Positions 18,512-26,087 of a DNA stretch of 64,000 bases are shown here, piece by piece. Numbering within the stretch: the first letter of the stretch is position 1; every line of letters begins with the position of its first letter. Made by a program: the position numbers and the translations under genes. The notes under the pieces were generated by a model. It had not been told where the DNA came from, made no database searches, and worked only from the letters and a program-made list of their open reading frames with translations. Source of the stretch: Novosphingobium profundi (GTDB taxonomy: Bacteria > Pseudomonadota > Alphaproteobacteria > Sphingomonadales > Sphingomonadaceae); the NCBI RefSeq assembly GCF_020524485.1, contig NZ_JAIVLF010000001.1:434001-498000 (forward strand), read 5' to 3'.

Positions 18512-19450
18512 ATGACCGAGATCCAAGACCATACCGAGCGTCGCTTGCAGATTCAGGTCTACCAGGAGTGGGCGCGCGTGGCCAACGCCAAGCCGTTTCC
18601 CACCATGGAGGACATGGAGGAGGTCGCGCTCGAGGGGTTCCACGAGGACAGCGTGGTCCTGCAGATGACCGAGGACGCGATGGACCCCATCATCGCCTTC
18701 GTCGGGAGCAACCTGCGCCGGGACTGCGGGCAGGGCACGCGTATCGAGCGCTTGCCTGACGTGCCGGGACTGACGCTGCTCTCGCGCTTTACCGACACCT
18801 ACCTGCAGTGCGTCGCGAACCGGGCGCCGGTCGGTTTCGAGGCCTCCTTCATCAATTGCCTGGAGGAGAACGTGCACTACCGCGGAATCCTGCTGCCGAT
18901 CTCGAGCGATGGGCAGAACGTCGATACCGTCTGGGGTGTAACCAGCAGCAAGAGCGAACCATTGGCCGATTTCGCCACCGTGGCCGAGGAGCTCGAACTC
19001 GTTGACGAAGTGCCGACTGCGGCGCCTTCGAACGACAACGCCGCCGCCCAGGCGGCGGAGGCCAGGCTAACTGACGTGCCGAGTGCGGAGGCGCAGCGTC
19101 TGGCGCAAGGGCTGACCGCGTGCCGCGACATCGACGGCCTGGTCGGCCTTGCACTTGTCGATATCGCCGATGGCGCTGTTGGCGCGGAGTTGGCCTGCGC
19201 GGGTGATTTCGACTTGGCTGGCGTCGCCGCCAGCGGTGCCGAACTCATCCGCCTCAAGCGCGAAGTCATCGCCCAGTGCGGCCTGGCCGAGCGCTTCGAG
19301 GAAGCGATCGTCACGACCCGGCGCCAGTTCTGGCTGCTGCAACCCCTGGAAGGGGTGGAGGACCTGCTGGTGCTCGCCGCGCTCGACAGGGACCGCGGCA
19401 ACCTTGCCAACGCGCGGCGGCAACTGGGCCAGGCGCTCATGACAGGCTGA
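18512..19450 (+). CDS. PAS_5-like / roadblock-like fusion protein 1
   Basis: Protein of 312 residues with no named function. Residues ~10-150 resemble the PAS_5 family of alphaproteobacterial PAS domains: VYQEWARVA, IIAFVGSNLRRDCGQGTRIERL, then RGILLPISSDG. A Pro/Ala/Asn-rich linker (~165-190) leads to a roadblock/LC7-like domain (~195-305) with DGLVGLALVDIADG at its start and LLVLAALDRDRGNLANARRQL at its end. The start (ATG at 18512) was chosen because it matches the start of the paralogue at 20256; an ATG at 18494 is possible. No transmembrane or output domain is visible. It could sense a ligand in the PAS domain and pass this on by roadblock dimerisation, which is inference. Confidence 0.75.
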   Translation: MTEIQDHTERRLQIQVYQEWARVANAKPFPTMEDMEEVALEGFHEDSVVLQMTEDAMDPIIAFVGSNLRRDCGQGTRIERLPDVPGLTLLSRFTDTYLQCVANRAPVGFEASFINCLEENVHYRGILLPISSDGQNVDTVWGVTSSKSEPLADFATVAEELELVDEVPTAAPSNDNAAAQAAEARLTDVPSAEAQRLAQGLTACRDIDGLVGLALVDIADGAVGAELACAGDFDLAGVAASGAELIRLKREVIAQCGLAERFEEAIVTTRRQFWLLQPLEGVEDLLVLAALDRDRGNLANARRQLGQALMTG

Positions 19451-19609
19451 TCCCGGGCCCCGCCCGACCTGCTGCTCGCGCGCACGTCCATCATTTTTTG
19501 ATTTTTCCGAAGGGTACCTGGCGGTGCCGGGCTCCAGCAGGGGCTCTGCGTCCCGCCATCCTGCACACGTCTTTCCCAGCCCACATCTCAATCCAGAAAG
19601 GGATATCCT

Positions 19610-19978
19610 ATGTCACTTGAAGCCAAGCTCAACGAATGCCTTGAAATCGATGGCGCAAAGGCCGTTGCGCTGGTCGATCTCGCCACCGGCATGGCGGTCG
19701 CGACCGCGGGCGATTCGAATGGTCTCGACCTCAACGTCGCGGCGGCAGGCAACACCAACGTGATGAAGGCCAAGCTGGCCACCATGAAGGAACTGGGTCT
19801 GGATGACGAAGTCGAGGACGTCCTCATCTCGCTCTCGAGCCAGTACCACATGATCCGCCCGCTCACCGACGATTCGGGCAAGGGTCTGTTCCTTTACCTC
19901 GTGCTCGACAAGGCCAAGGCGAACCTGGGCATGGCCCGCTTCAAGGTTTCGCGCATCGAGGCCGACCTCAAGGTCTGA
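19610..19978 (+). CDS. Stand-alone roadblock/LC7-like protein
   Basis: Protein of 122 residues made of a single roadblock-like domain: IDGAKAVALVDLATGMAVAT at the start, a central helix (VMKAKLATMKELGLDDEVEDV), then YHMIRPL and a hydrophobic strand with a final ANLGMARFKVSRIEADL helix. Roadblock proteins of the MglB type form dimers that regulate Ras-like GTPases; no such GTPase is encoded in this window. The C-terminal helix motif (NL..AR) is shared with the two flanking fusions, so the three may hetero-dimerise. AAGGGAT lies seven bases before the ATG. A clear terminator follows, so this gene ends a transcript. Confidence 0.8.
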   Translation: MSLEAKLNECLEIDGAKAVALVDLATGMAVATAGDSNGLDLNVAAAGNTNVMKAKLATMKELGLDDEVEDVLISLSSQYHMIRPLTDDSGKGLFLYLVLDKAKANLGMARFKVSRIEADLKV

Positions 19979-20018
19979 GCCTTCGCGCACGGCTGCGGGG
20001 CCCATGGTCCCGCTCTGC

Positions 20019-20053
20019 AAACCCCGGTCCACGGCAAGTTGGGCCGGGGTTTT
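20019..20053 (+). terminator. Rho-independent terminator after the roadblock gene
   Basis: AAACCCCGGTCC pairs with GGGCCGGGGTTTT across a ten-base loop, 40 nt after the stop codon, with a T-run. It separates this gene from the next PAS/roadblock gene, which therefore needs its own promoter. Confidence 0.85.
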
Positions 20054-20124
20054 GCATGTCTGGGGCCCTTGAAAACCGCCTTCTGATCGCCGGATGGTGA
20101 GAAAGTGTTCAATTTTACAGCGCT

Positions 20125-20139
20125 TTAAGTTGTATTTAG
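20125..20139 (+). promoter_or_regulatory. CtrA-like site TTAA-N7-TTAG upstream of second PAS/roadblock gene
   Basis: Reads TTAAGTTGTATTTAG, the same one-mismatch variant of the CtrA consensus as at 18216-18230. It is 116 bp before the start codon, in a short AT-rich island directly after the terminator of the preceding gene. Confidence 0.5.
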
Positions 20140-20255
20140 ACATTCCTGAGATAGCGTCCCAAGAATTGATCGGCGTGCGTGGGCACGCAGCGTCATGATC
20201 GTGGGGAACGTGGCGGTCCTTCGGGGCTGTGCGGTGGTATGGGGCGCAAGTCCGA

Positions 20256-21200
20256 ATGACGAGTGAAGACCAGGACCTTGTGGAGCGCCGGCTCCAGATG
20301 CAGGTCTACCATGAATGGGCTCGGCTGGCCCGGTCACGTCCCTATCCCGATTTTCAGGACATGGAGGATGGCGCTCTCGAGCCGTTCCGCGCGGATAGTG
20401 CGATCGTGCAGGTTCACGAGGACGGCGAGGTGCCGCATCTGACCTTCGTGGGGGCGAACCTGCGCCGGGATTGCGGGGAAGGGGCCCGGCTGGAGCGCCG
20501 CGATGATGTCCCGGCTGGAACCCTGCTGGCGCATCTCACCGAAAACTGCGGGCAATGCGTGTCCAATCGCTCGCCGATCTGGTTCGAGGCCGAGTTCGAC
20601 AACCGCCTTGGCGAAGCGGTAAAGGCGCGCGGCATCCTGCTGCCGGTGTCGAGCGACGGGGGGACTGTGGACATGGTCTGGTGCGCGGCAAGCTGCAGCA
20701 TCGAGGCGCGGGTGGAGCCTGTCGCGCCCTTGCCGATCCCACCGGCGCTCGCACAAGGGCAGGTCGTCCTCGAGGGTGAGGCACTCGCCGCAATGCAGGA
20801 TGATCCGGCCTTCCGCGCTTTGGTCGTCGAACTGGGCAAGCGGCTGGTCGCGGCGGCGGGGCTGGAGGGCCTGGTCGGCCTGGCGCTGGTTGCAACGGCC
20901 GGGGGCGAGGTGGTCTCGCAGCTGCGCCGCGGGCCCGGCTTCGACTTGCCGCGCACCGCGCAGTTCATGGCCGGACTGGCGCGGGCCGAAACGCAGGCGC
21001 TGGACTCAGGGCCAGATGCGGAGTGTGTCGAGCAGGTCGCGGTGACCACGGCCCGCCATGTCGCGTTCGCCCGTCCTCTGGGCGAGGTGCCCGGCCTCCT
21101 GGTGCTTGTCGCGCTCGATCGGGGGATGGTGAACCTGGCGAATGCGCGCATCGCCATGGCCCGGCTTGCTCGTGACCTCGATAGTGCGGGCGTTCGATAG
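20256..21200 (+). CDS. PAS_5-like / roadblock-like fusion protein 2
   Basis: Paralogue of the fusion at 18512 with the same plan in 314 residues. The PAS_5-like part (about 10-150) shares ERRLQ.QVY.EWAR, FVG.NLRRDCG.G.R.ER and RGILLP.SSDG with it, roughly half the positions by eye. The linker is Pro-rich (PLPIPPALAQG). The roadblock-like part (about 200-305) shares LVGLALV, VTT.R and LLVL.ALDR with NLANAR. The ATG at 20256 aligns with the paralogue start; the ribosome-binding site is weak. It has its own upstream CtrA-like motif and a downstream terminator, so it appears to be a separate transcript from the first two genes. Confidence 0.75.
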   Translation: MTSEDQDLVERRLQMQVYHEWARLARSRPYPDFQDMEDGALEPFRADSAIVQVHEDGEVPHLTFVGANLRRDCGEGARLERRDDVPAGTLLAHLTENCGQCVSNRSPIWFEAEFDNRLGEAVKARGILLPVSSDGGTVDMVWCAASCSIEARVEPVAPLPIPPALAQGQVVLEGEALAAMQDDPAFRALVVELGKRLVAAAGLEGLVGLALVATAGGEVVSQLRRGPGFDLPRTAQFMAGLARAETQALDSGPDAECVEQVAVTTARHVAFARPLGEVPGLLVLVALDRGMVNLANARIAMARLARDLDSAGVR

Positions 21201-21246
21201 AAAAAGCCCCGGAAGAACCGCGAAGGTTCCGCCGGGGCCGTTCTTC
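21201..21246. terminator. Bidirectional terminator between PAS/roadblock 2 and gabD
   Basis: AAAAAGCCCCGG and CCGGGGCCGTTCTT flank an inner GGAAGAACC/GGTTCC stem between two convergent genes. On the minus strand the stem is followed by a run of five Ts; on the plus strand the tail is TTCTTCC. Confidence 0.85.
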
Positions 21247-21265
21247 CTTCGCCGGGGCGAAAGCG

Positions 21266-22717
21266 TCAGGCGGGCTTCACGCCCATGCACAGGTACTTCA
21301 GCTCCATGTAGTCATCGAGCCCGTAGTGCGAGCCTTCGCGGCCCAGGCCCGACTGCTTGACGCCGCCGAAGGGGGCGACTTCGGTGGAGATGAGGCCGGT
21401 GTTGATACCCACCATGCCCGCTTCGAGCGCCTCGGCGACGCGCCACACGCGGCTCATGTCCGAGGCATAGAAGTAGCTGGCCAGACCGAACTCGGTGTCG
21501 TTGGCCATGGCGATGGCCTCGGCTTCCTCGGTGAAGCGGATGACACCGGCGAGCGGCCCGAAGGTTTCCTCGCGCGCGAGCAGCATGTCGGGCTTCACGT
21601 TGGCAACCACGGTGGGGTTGAAGTAGCTGCCGCCACGCTCGTTGCGCGAGCCGCCTGCCAGCACGGTCGCGCCGCCATCGACGGCGTCCTTGAGGTGTTC
21701 CTCGACCTTGGCGACGGCCTTTTCATCGACCAGCGGGCCGACTTCGGTGCCTTCGTCGAGACCGTAGCCCACCTTCATCGCCTTCACGCGCGCGGCCAGC
21801 TTCTCGACGAATTCGTCGTAGACGCCGTCCTGCACGTAGAAGCGGTTGGTGCACACGCAGGTCTGGCCGCCGTTGCGGAACTTGGAGATCATCGCGCCTT
21901 CGATGGCCGCGTCCACGTCGGCGTCGTCGAAGACGAGGAAAGGTGCGTTGCCGCCCAGCTCCATCGAGCACTTCTTGACGGTCTCGGCCGATTCCTTGAG
22001 GAGCTGGCGGCCGATCTCGGTCGATCCGGTGAAGGTGATCTTGGCGACCTTGGGGCTGCCTGTCAGGGTCGAGCCGATCTGCCCGGCGCTGCCCGTCACC
22101 ACGTTGACGACGCCTGCAGGAATGCCGGCTTTCTCGCACAGCGCGGCGATGGCGAGCGCGGAGTAGGGGGTCGCCGAGGCCGGCTTGATGACCATGGTGC
22201 AGCCCGCCGCGAGCGCGGGGCCCAGCTTGCGGGTGATCATCGCGTTGGGGAAGTTCCAGGGCGTGATCGCGCCGACAACGCCGACCGGCTGCTTGATGAC
22301 GACGATGCGGCGATCAGTCGCGTGGCCGGGGATAGTGTCGCCATAGGCGCGCTTGGCCTCTTCGCCGAACCATTCGATGAAGCTGGCGCCATAGGCGATC
22401 TCGCCCTTGCCTTCGGCGAGCGGCTTGCCCTGTTCACGGCTGAGCAGTTCGCCCAGGTCATCCTGCGCGTCCATCATCAGTTCGTAGAGCTTGCGCAGGA
22501 TCTTCGAGCGCTCGCCCGCGGTCTTGGCGCGCCAGGCCGGAAGCGCGGCTTCGGCGGCGTCGATGGCGCGGCTGGTCTCGTCCGAACCCATTTTGGGGAC
22601 CGTGCCCATGACCTCGCCGGTGCCCGGGTTGGTCACCTCGAGCGTCGCGCCCGAATCCGCATCGCACCACTTTCCATCGATATAGCACTGCTGTTTCAGG
22701 AAATCGGAATAAGCCAT
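21266..22717 (-). CDS. gabD: NAD(P)-dependent succinate-semialdehyde dehydrogenase
   Basis: Aldehyde dehydrogenase superfamily enzyme of 483 residues oxidising succinate semialdehyde to succinate, the last step of the GABA shunt. It has the GabD-type landmarks: ITPWNFPNAMITRK, the FTGSTEIGRQLL nucleotide loop, MELGGNAPFLVFDDADVD with the general-base Glu, and GQTCVCTNRFYVQDG with the nucleophilic Cys (first Cys). The ATG at 22717 has AAGAGGA upstream. A second gene of the same type is at 55544-57034. The 204 bp between it and the GNAT gene upstream shows no gene and presumably holds its promoter. Confidence 0.93.
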   Translation of the reverse strand: MAYSDFLKQQCYIDGKWCDADSGATLEVTNPGTGEVMGTVPKMGSDETSRAIDAAEAALPAWRAKTAGERSKILRKLYELMMDAQDDLGELLSREQGKPLAEGKGEIAYGASFIEWFGEEAKRAYGDTIPGHATDRRIVVIKQPVGVVGAITPWNFPNAMITRKLGPALAAGCTMVIKPASATPYSALAIAALCEKAGIPAGVVNVVTGSAGQIGSTLTGSPKVAKITFTGSTEIGRQLLKESAETVKKCSMELGGNAPFLVFDDADVDAAIEGAMISKFRNGGQTCVCTNRFYVQDGVYDEFVEKLAARVKAMKVGYGLDEGTEVGPLVDEKAVAKVEEHLKDAVDGGATVLAGGSRNERGGSYFNPTVVANVKPDMLLAREETFGPLAGVIRFTEEAEAIAMANDTEFGLASYFYASDMSRVWRVAEALEAGMVGINTGLISTEVAPFGGVKQSGLGREGSHYGLDDYMELKYLCMGVKPA

Positions 22718-22921
22718 GTCGTGCGGGTCCTCTTGATCGTATTCGTCGTGTCGGGGCCTTGCGGCCGGTCCCGGCCTTGCGCGGGTGTCACCAGGGACAA
22801 GCGCGTATGCCGGGTGTTTGTTTCACAGGATGACGCCATGCGGGGGTGGGCGGTCCCTGCCTTGCGCAACCTTGCAGATATTCGCTGCGCGGTAATGAAA
22901 AGCGTGCGTTGGCGGCGTGTG

Positions 22922-23221
22922 TCAGGCCTTCACGTCGGCCCACTCGGGATGGCGCGCGAAGGCCGCCACCACGTAGCTGCACAAAGGCTGGATGCGGAAA
23001 TGGTTTTCGCGCGCGTCGGCAACCATCGCCTCGACGAGCCGTCCTGCAATCCCGCGCCCGCCGATTTCGGAGGGGACCAGGACGAGATCCGCGCGGTGCA
23101 CCGTAGGGTTGCCCGGCTGCGTGGTCCAGGTCAGCTGGCCCAGTGCCTCGCTGTCGGCGGGGTGGGCGCGGTATTCGCCCCCGGTCGCGGTTTCGTGGCG
23201 GGTGATGGTGAGGCCGACCAT
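22922..23221 (-). CDS. Small GNAT-type N-acetyltransferase (Acetyltransf_CG family)
   Basis: Compact 99-residue protein of the short GCN5-like family. It has LTWTTQPGNPTVHRADLVLVP followed by the acetyl-CoA loop SEIGGRGIAGRLVEAMVADARE and the ending IQPLCSYVVAAFARHPEW, the usual pattern of this family including the conserved Cys-Ser-Tyr. AAGGAGAG lies just before the ATG at 23221. Family members are mostly of unknown substrate. It is divergent from the threonine aldolase gene across 73 bp. Confidence 0.85.
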   Translation of the reverse strand: MVGLTITRHETATGGEYRAHPADSEALGQLTWTTQPGNPTVHRADLVLVPSEIGGRGIAGRLVEAMVADARENHFRIQPLCSYVVAAFARHPEWADVKA

Positions 23222-23294
23222 GGGCTCTCCTTCTGGCAAGGTGGCGTGCGGATGGACTTGACGCGGTCGAGGCGCGCTGGTGAGGCATATGGTC

Positions 23295-24290
23295 ATGCAG
23301 TTCCTCTCCGACAATGCCGCCGCCGTCCATCCCGCCGTCTGGAAGGCAATGCAGGCCGCCGACGCCGCCGATGCGCCCTACGACAACGATGGCCTCAGCC
23401 GCGCGCTCGACGCGGCGTTTTCTCAGCTTTTCGGGCGCGAATGCGCCGCGCTCTGGGTGGCGACGGGCACGGCGGCCAACTGCCTGGCGCTGTCCAGCAT
23501 GGTCCAGCCCCACGGCGCGGTGCTGTGCCACCGCGAGGCGCACATTGAGATGGACGAGGGCGGCGCGCCCGGCTTCTTCCTTCACGGCGCCAAGCTGATG
23601 ACGGTGGAGGGGGACCACGCCAAGATCACGCCCGAGGTACTGGAGGCCGCCGTCTCGGGCATCCGCGACGGCGTCCACCAGGTCCACCCCCACGCGGTCT
23701 CGATCACGCAGGCCAGTGAATACGGCTGCGTCTACCGCCCGGACGAGGTCGCCGCATTGGCCTCCTTTGCCCGTGGTCAGGGACTTGGCCTCCACATGGA
23801 CGGCGCGCGCTTTGCCAACGCGGCGGCGTTCCTCGATGTCGCACCCGGAGATATCGTCGCGGGCGTCGATGCCTTGAGCTTCGGGTTCATCAAGAACGGG
23901 GCAATGGGCGCCGAAGCCGTGGTCCTGTTCGATCCCGAGGAGGCCGAGGTCTTGCGCTTTCGCCGCAAGCGCGCCGGGCAGCTGCAGTCCAAGGGGCGGT
24001 TCCTGGCCGCGCAGATCCTCGCCATGCTGGAGGATGACCTGTGGCTTGCGAACGCGCGCAGCGCCAATGCGGCGGCCGCCGAGCTGGCATCGGGCGCGGG
24101 CTCGCGCCTGCTCCACCCGGTCGAGGCAAACGAGGTGTTCCTGACCTGTACTGCGGCCGAGCGCGCCGCGCTTCGCGGGCAGGGCTTCGGCTTCTACGAT
24201 TGGGGCAGTGAGGCCGCGCGTCTTGTCACCGCCTGGGACGCGAAGGCCGAAGACGTCGCCGCGCTTGCGCGGGCCATCGCTGCGCTTTAG
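23295..24290 (+). CDS. ltaE: Low-specificity L-threonine aldolase family PLP enzyme
   Basis: Beta-eliminating lyase/aldolase family, 331 residues, cleaving threonine or allo-threonine to glycine and acetaldehyde. Recognisable parts are MQFLSDNAAAVHP at the start, YDNDGLSRALDAAF, WVATGTAANCLAL, LGLHMDGARFANA (PLP-contacting Asp and Arg) and LSFGFIKNGAMGAEAV with the PLP Lys in the alphaproteobacterial form of the motif. Three in-frame starts exist (GTG 23280, ATG 23289, ATG 23295); the last fits the family N-terminus and has GAGG nine bases before it. Confidence 0.88.
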   Translation: MQFLSDNAAAVHPAVWKAMQAADAADAPYDNDGLSRALDAAFSQLFGRECAALWVATGTAANCLALSSMVQPHGAVLCHREAHIEMDEGGAPGFFLHGAKLMTVEGDHAKITPEVLEAAVSGIRDGVHQVHPHAVSITQASEYGCVYRPDEVAALASFARGQGLGLHMDGARFANAAAFLDVAPGDIVAGVDALSFGFIKNGAMGAEAVVLFDPEEAEVLRFRRKRAGQLQSKGRFLAAQILAMLEDDLWLANARSANAAAAELASGAGSRLLHPVEANEVFLTCTAAERAALRGQGFGFYDWGSEAARLVTAWDAKAEDVAALARAIAAL

Positions 24291-24318
24291 GCGCGACGGC
24301 GATGGACACGCACCTTTC

Positions 24319-25224
24319 ATGAACGAGGATTCGCTGCTGCGCCCGACCGTGGTGCTGCCTTTCCTGCTGGTCAGCCTGATCTGGGGATCGACCTGGTGGG
24401 TCATCACCGGGCAGATCGACGCGGCCCCGGCGGGCTGGTCGGTCGCCTGGCGCTTCCTGCTGGCGACGCCGGCGATGTTCGTGGTGGCGGCCGCGATGAA
24501 GCGGCCCTTGCGGATCGGGCGTGCAGGCCATGTCCTGGCGATGCTGGTCGGCATCACGCAGTTCTGCGGGAACTACAACTTCGTCTACAGCGCCGAGATG
24601 TATCTCACCTCAGGGATCGTCGCGGTTATGATCGCGCTGATGCTGGTGCCCAATGCACTGCTGGCGCGGGTCCTGCTGGGGCAGCCGATCACGCAGCGGT
24701 TCCTGATCGGCAGCGGGATCGCGATTGCCGGGATCGGTCTCCTGCTTCTCCATGAGGCGCGCGAGGCGCCGCTGGCGGGCTCGGTCTGGCTGGGCGTGGT
24801 GCTCGCGCTCGCGGCCATGCTCTGCGCTTCGGTTTCCAATGTGATCCAGGCCAATGAGACGGGCCGCAAGCTCGCGATGGTGAGCCTGCTCGCCTGGGCC
24901 ATGCTCTATGGCACGCTGGCCGATATTGCAGTCGCCTGGCTGCGCGACGGGCCGCCTGTGATCCCCACCGCGCCGCGCTACTGGCTGGGGACGGCCTACC
25001 TTGCCGTCTTCGGCTCGGTCGTGACCTTCCCGCTCTATTACACACTGATCCGCAAGCTTGGCGCGGGACGAGCAGCCTACAACGGGGTCGCGGTCGTCGT
25101 CATCGCGATGCTGCTCTCGACCGTGTTCGAGGGTTACCGCTGGTCGCTGCTGGCCGGGACGGGCGCGGGGCTCGCAACGCTGGGGCTCATCGTCGCGCTG
25201 AGCGCGCGCAAACCCGCCACGTAA
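24319..25224 (+). CDS. DMT-superfamily (EamA) transporter
   Basis: Inner-membrane exporter of 301 residues with about ten hydrophobic helices arranged as two EamA repeats (about 10-140 and 155-295). The first helix has SLIWGSTWWVI, the repeat family hallmark, and the second repeat ends with YNGVAVVVIAMLLSTVFEGYRWS. Substrates of such proteins are typically amino acids or metabolites and cannot be predicted here. It starts 28 bp after the threonine aldolase gene, so probably the same transcript. Its 3' end overlaps the convergent SDR gene by 91 nt. Confidence 0.9.
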   Translation: MNEDSLLRPTVVLPFLLVSLIWGSTWWVITGQIDAAPAGWSVAWRFLLATPAMFVVAAAMKRPLRIGRAGHVLAMLVGITQFCGNYNFVYSAEMYLTSGIVAVMIALMLVPNALLARVLLGQPITQRFLIGSGIAIAGIGLLLLHEAREAPLAGSVWLGVVLALAAMLCASVSNVIQANETGRKLAMVSLLAWAMLYGTLADIAVAWLRDGPPVIPTAPRYWLGTAYLAVFGSVVTFPLYYTLIRKLGAGRAAYNGVAVVVIAMLLSTVFEGYRWSLLAGTGAGLATLGLIVALSARKPAT

Positions 25225-25979
25225 GTCGGGTAGCGCGGGCGCCAACCCAGGACGCGCTTGGCCTTCCCGTTCGCCACGCGCCGGTTTTCGGCATAGAAGC
25301 CGCGCGCCATGGGCGAGAGCCCGGCCTCGTCAAGGGTCTGGAGTGGGGGCAACGGGAGGCCCAGCAGCGCGCAGGCGTGCGCGACCAGCCAGTTCTGTGG
25401 GCAGGGCAGGTCATCGGCAAGGTTATAGGCGCCCGCAGGCTTTTCGATCCCCGCGATCACGCCCGCCGCGATATCCTCCACGTGGACCCGGCTGAATACC
25501 TGGCCGGGCAGGTCGATGCGGTGCGCGCGGCCCTCTTGCACGCGTTCGAGGATCGAGCGGCCCGGGCCATAGATGCCGGGGAGGCGATAGACCCGCGCGC
25601 CCCGTTTCTGCCACTCCCGGTCCGCTTCGGCGCGCGCGGTGCGCCGTCCGGTGCCGATGGGGCTGGCCTCGTCCACCCAGGCCCCGCCCGCATCGCCGTA
25701 GACCCCGGTCGAGGACAGGTAGGACAGCGCCTTGCCCTTCAGCGCATCGCCATAGGTTTCCAGCACCGGATCGAGCGGCTCCCCGCGCGCTTCCTTGCCC
25801 GGTGGGACCGAGGACAGCACGTGGTCGGCATCGGCCAGCGCGGTGCGCACCGAGCCTTCATCGTCGAAGGAGAGCGTGCCCGAACGGCCGGTGGAGATGA
25901 CTTCCCAGCCCCTGGTTTCCAGAACGCGGGCGATGACAGAGGCAGTATAGCCGAGGCCGAAGATGAAGAAGCGAGGCAT
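25134..25979 (-). CDS. SDR-family NAD(P)-binding epimerase/reductase (YeeZ-like)
   Basis: Protein of 281 residues with an N-terminal Rossmann fold: FIFGLGYTASVIARVL is the dinucleotide loop, followed by STGRSG, LSSVPPGKEA and YLSSTGVYGD. The substrate part has YRLPGIYGPGRS and FSRVHVEDIAAGV, typical of extended SDR epimerases. A classical YxxxK is not evident, as in the YeeZ group. The start is the ATG at 25979. The last ~30 residues (ending ASPAPVPASSDQR) are encoded antisense to the DMT transporter gene and are low-complexity, so they may be a recent extension. Function unknown beyond fold. Confidence 0.85.
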   Translation of the reverse strand: MPRFFIFGLGYTASVIARVLETRGWEVISTGRSGTLSFDDEGSVRTALADADHVLSSVPPGKEARGEPLDPVLETYGDALKGKALSYLSSTGVYGDAGGAWVDEASPIGTGRRTARAEADREWQKRGARVYRLPGIYGPGRSILERVQEGRAHRIDLPGQVFSRVHVEDIAAGVIAGIEKPAGAYNLADDLPCPQNWLVAHACALLGLPLPPLQTLDEAGLSPMARGFYAENRRVANGKAKRVLGWRPRYPTYVAGLRALSATMSPSVASPAPVPASSDQR

Positions 25980-26087
25980 GGGGGAAGGACCTAGCAGCCT
26001 TGTGCCCATTCGACAAAGTGTGCGCCTTGCGCGCAAAACGTATCTCCCCTGTCTGGCAATCGCGCCGGGAAGGGCTAGATAAGGCGC

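Noticed and set aside
19451..19609. Third CtrA-like site before the stand-alone roadblock gene
   Set aside because: The AT-rich patch near 19490-19510 has no TTAA-N7-TTAA-type pair, so the gene may be read through from the first fusion.
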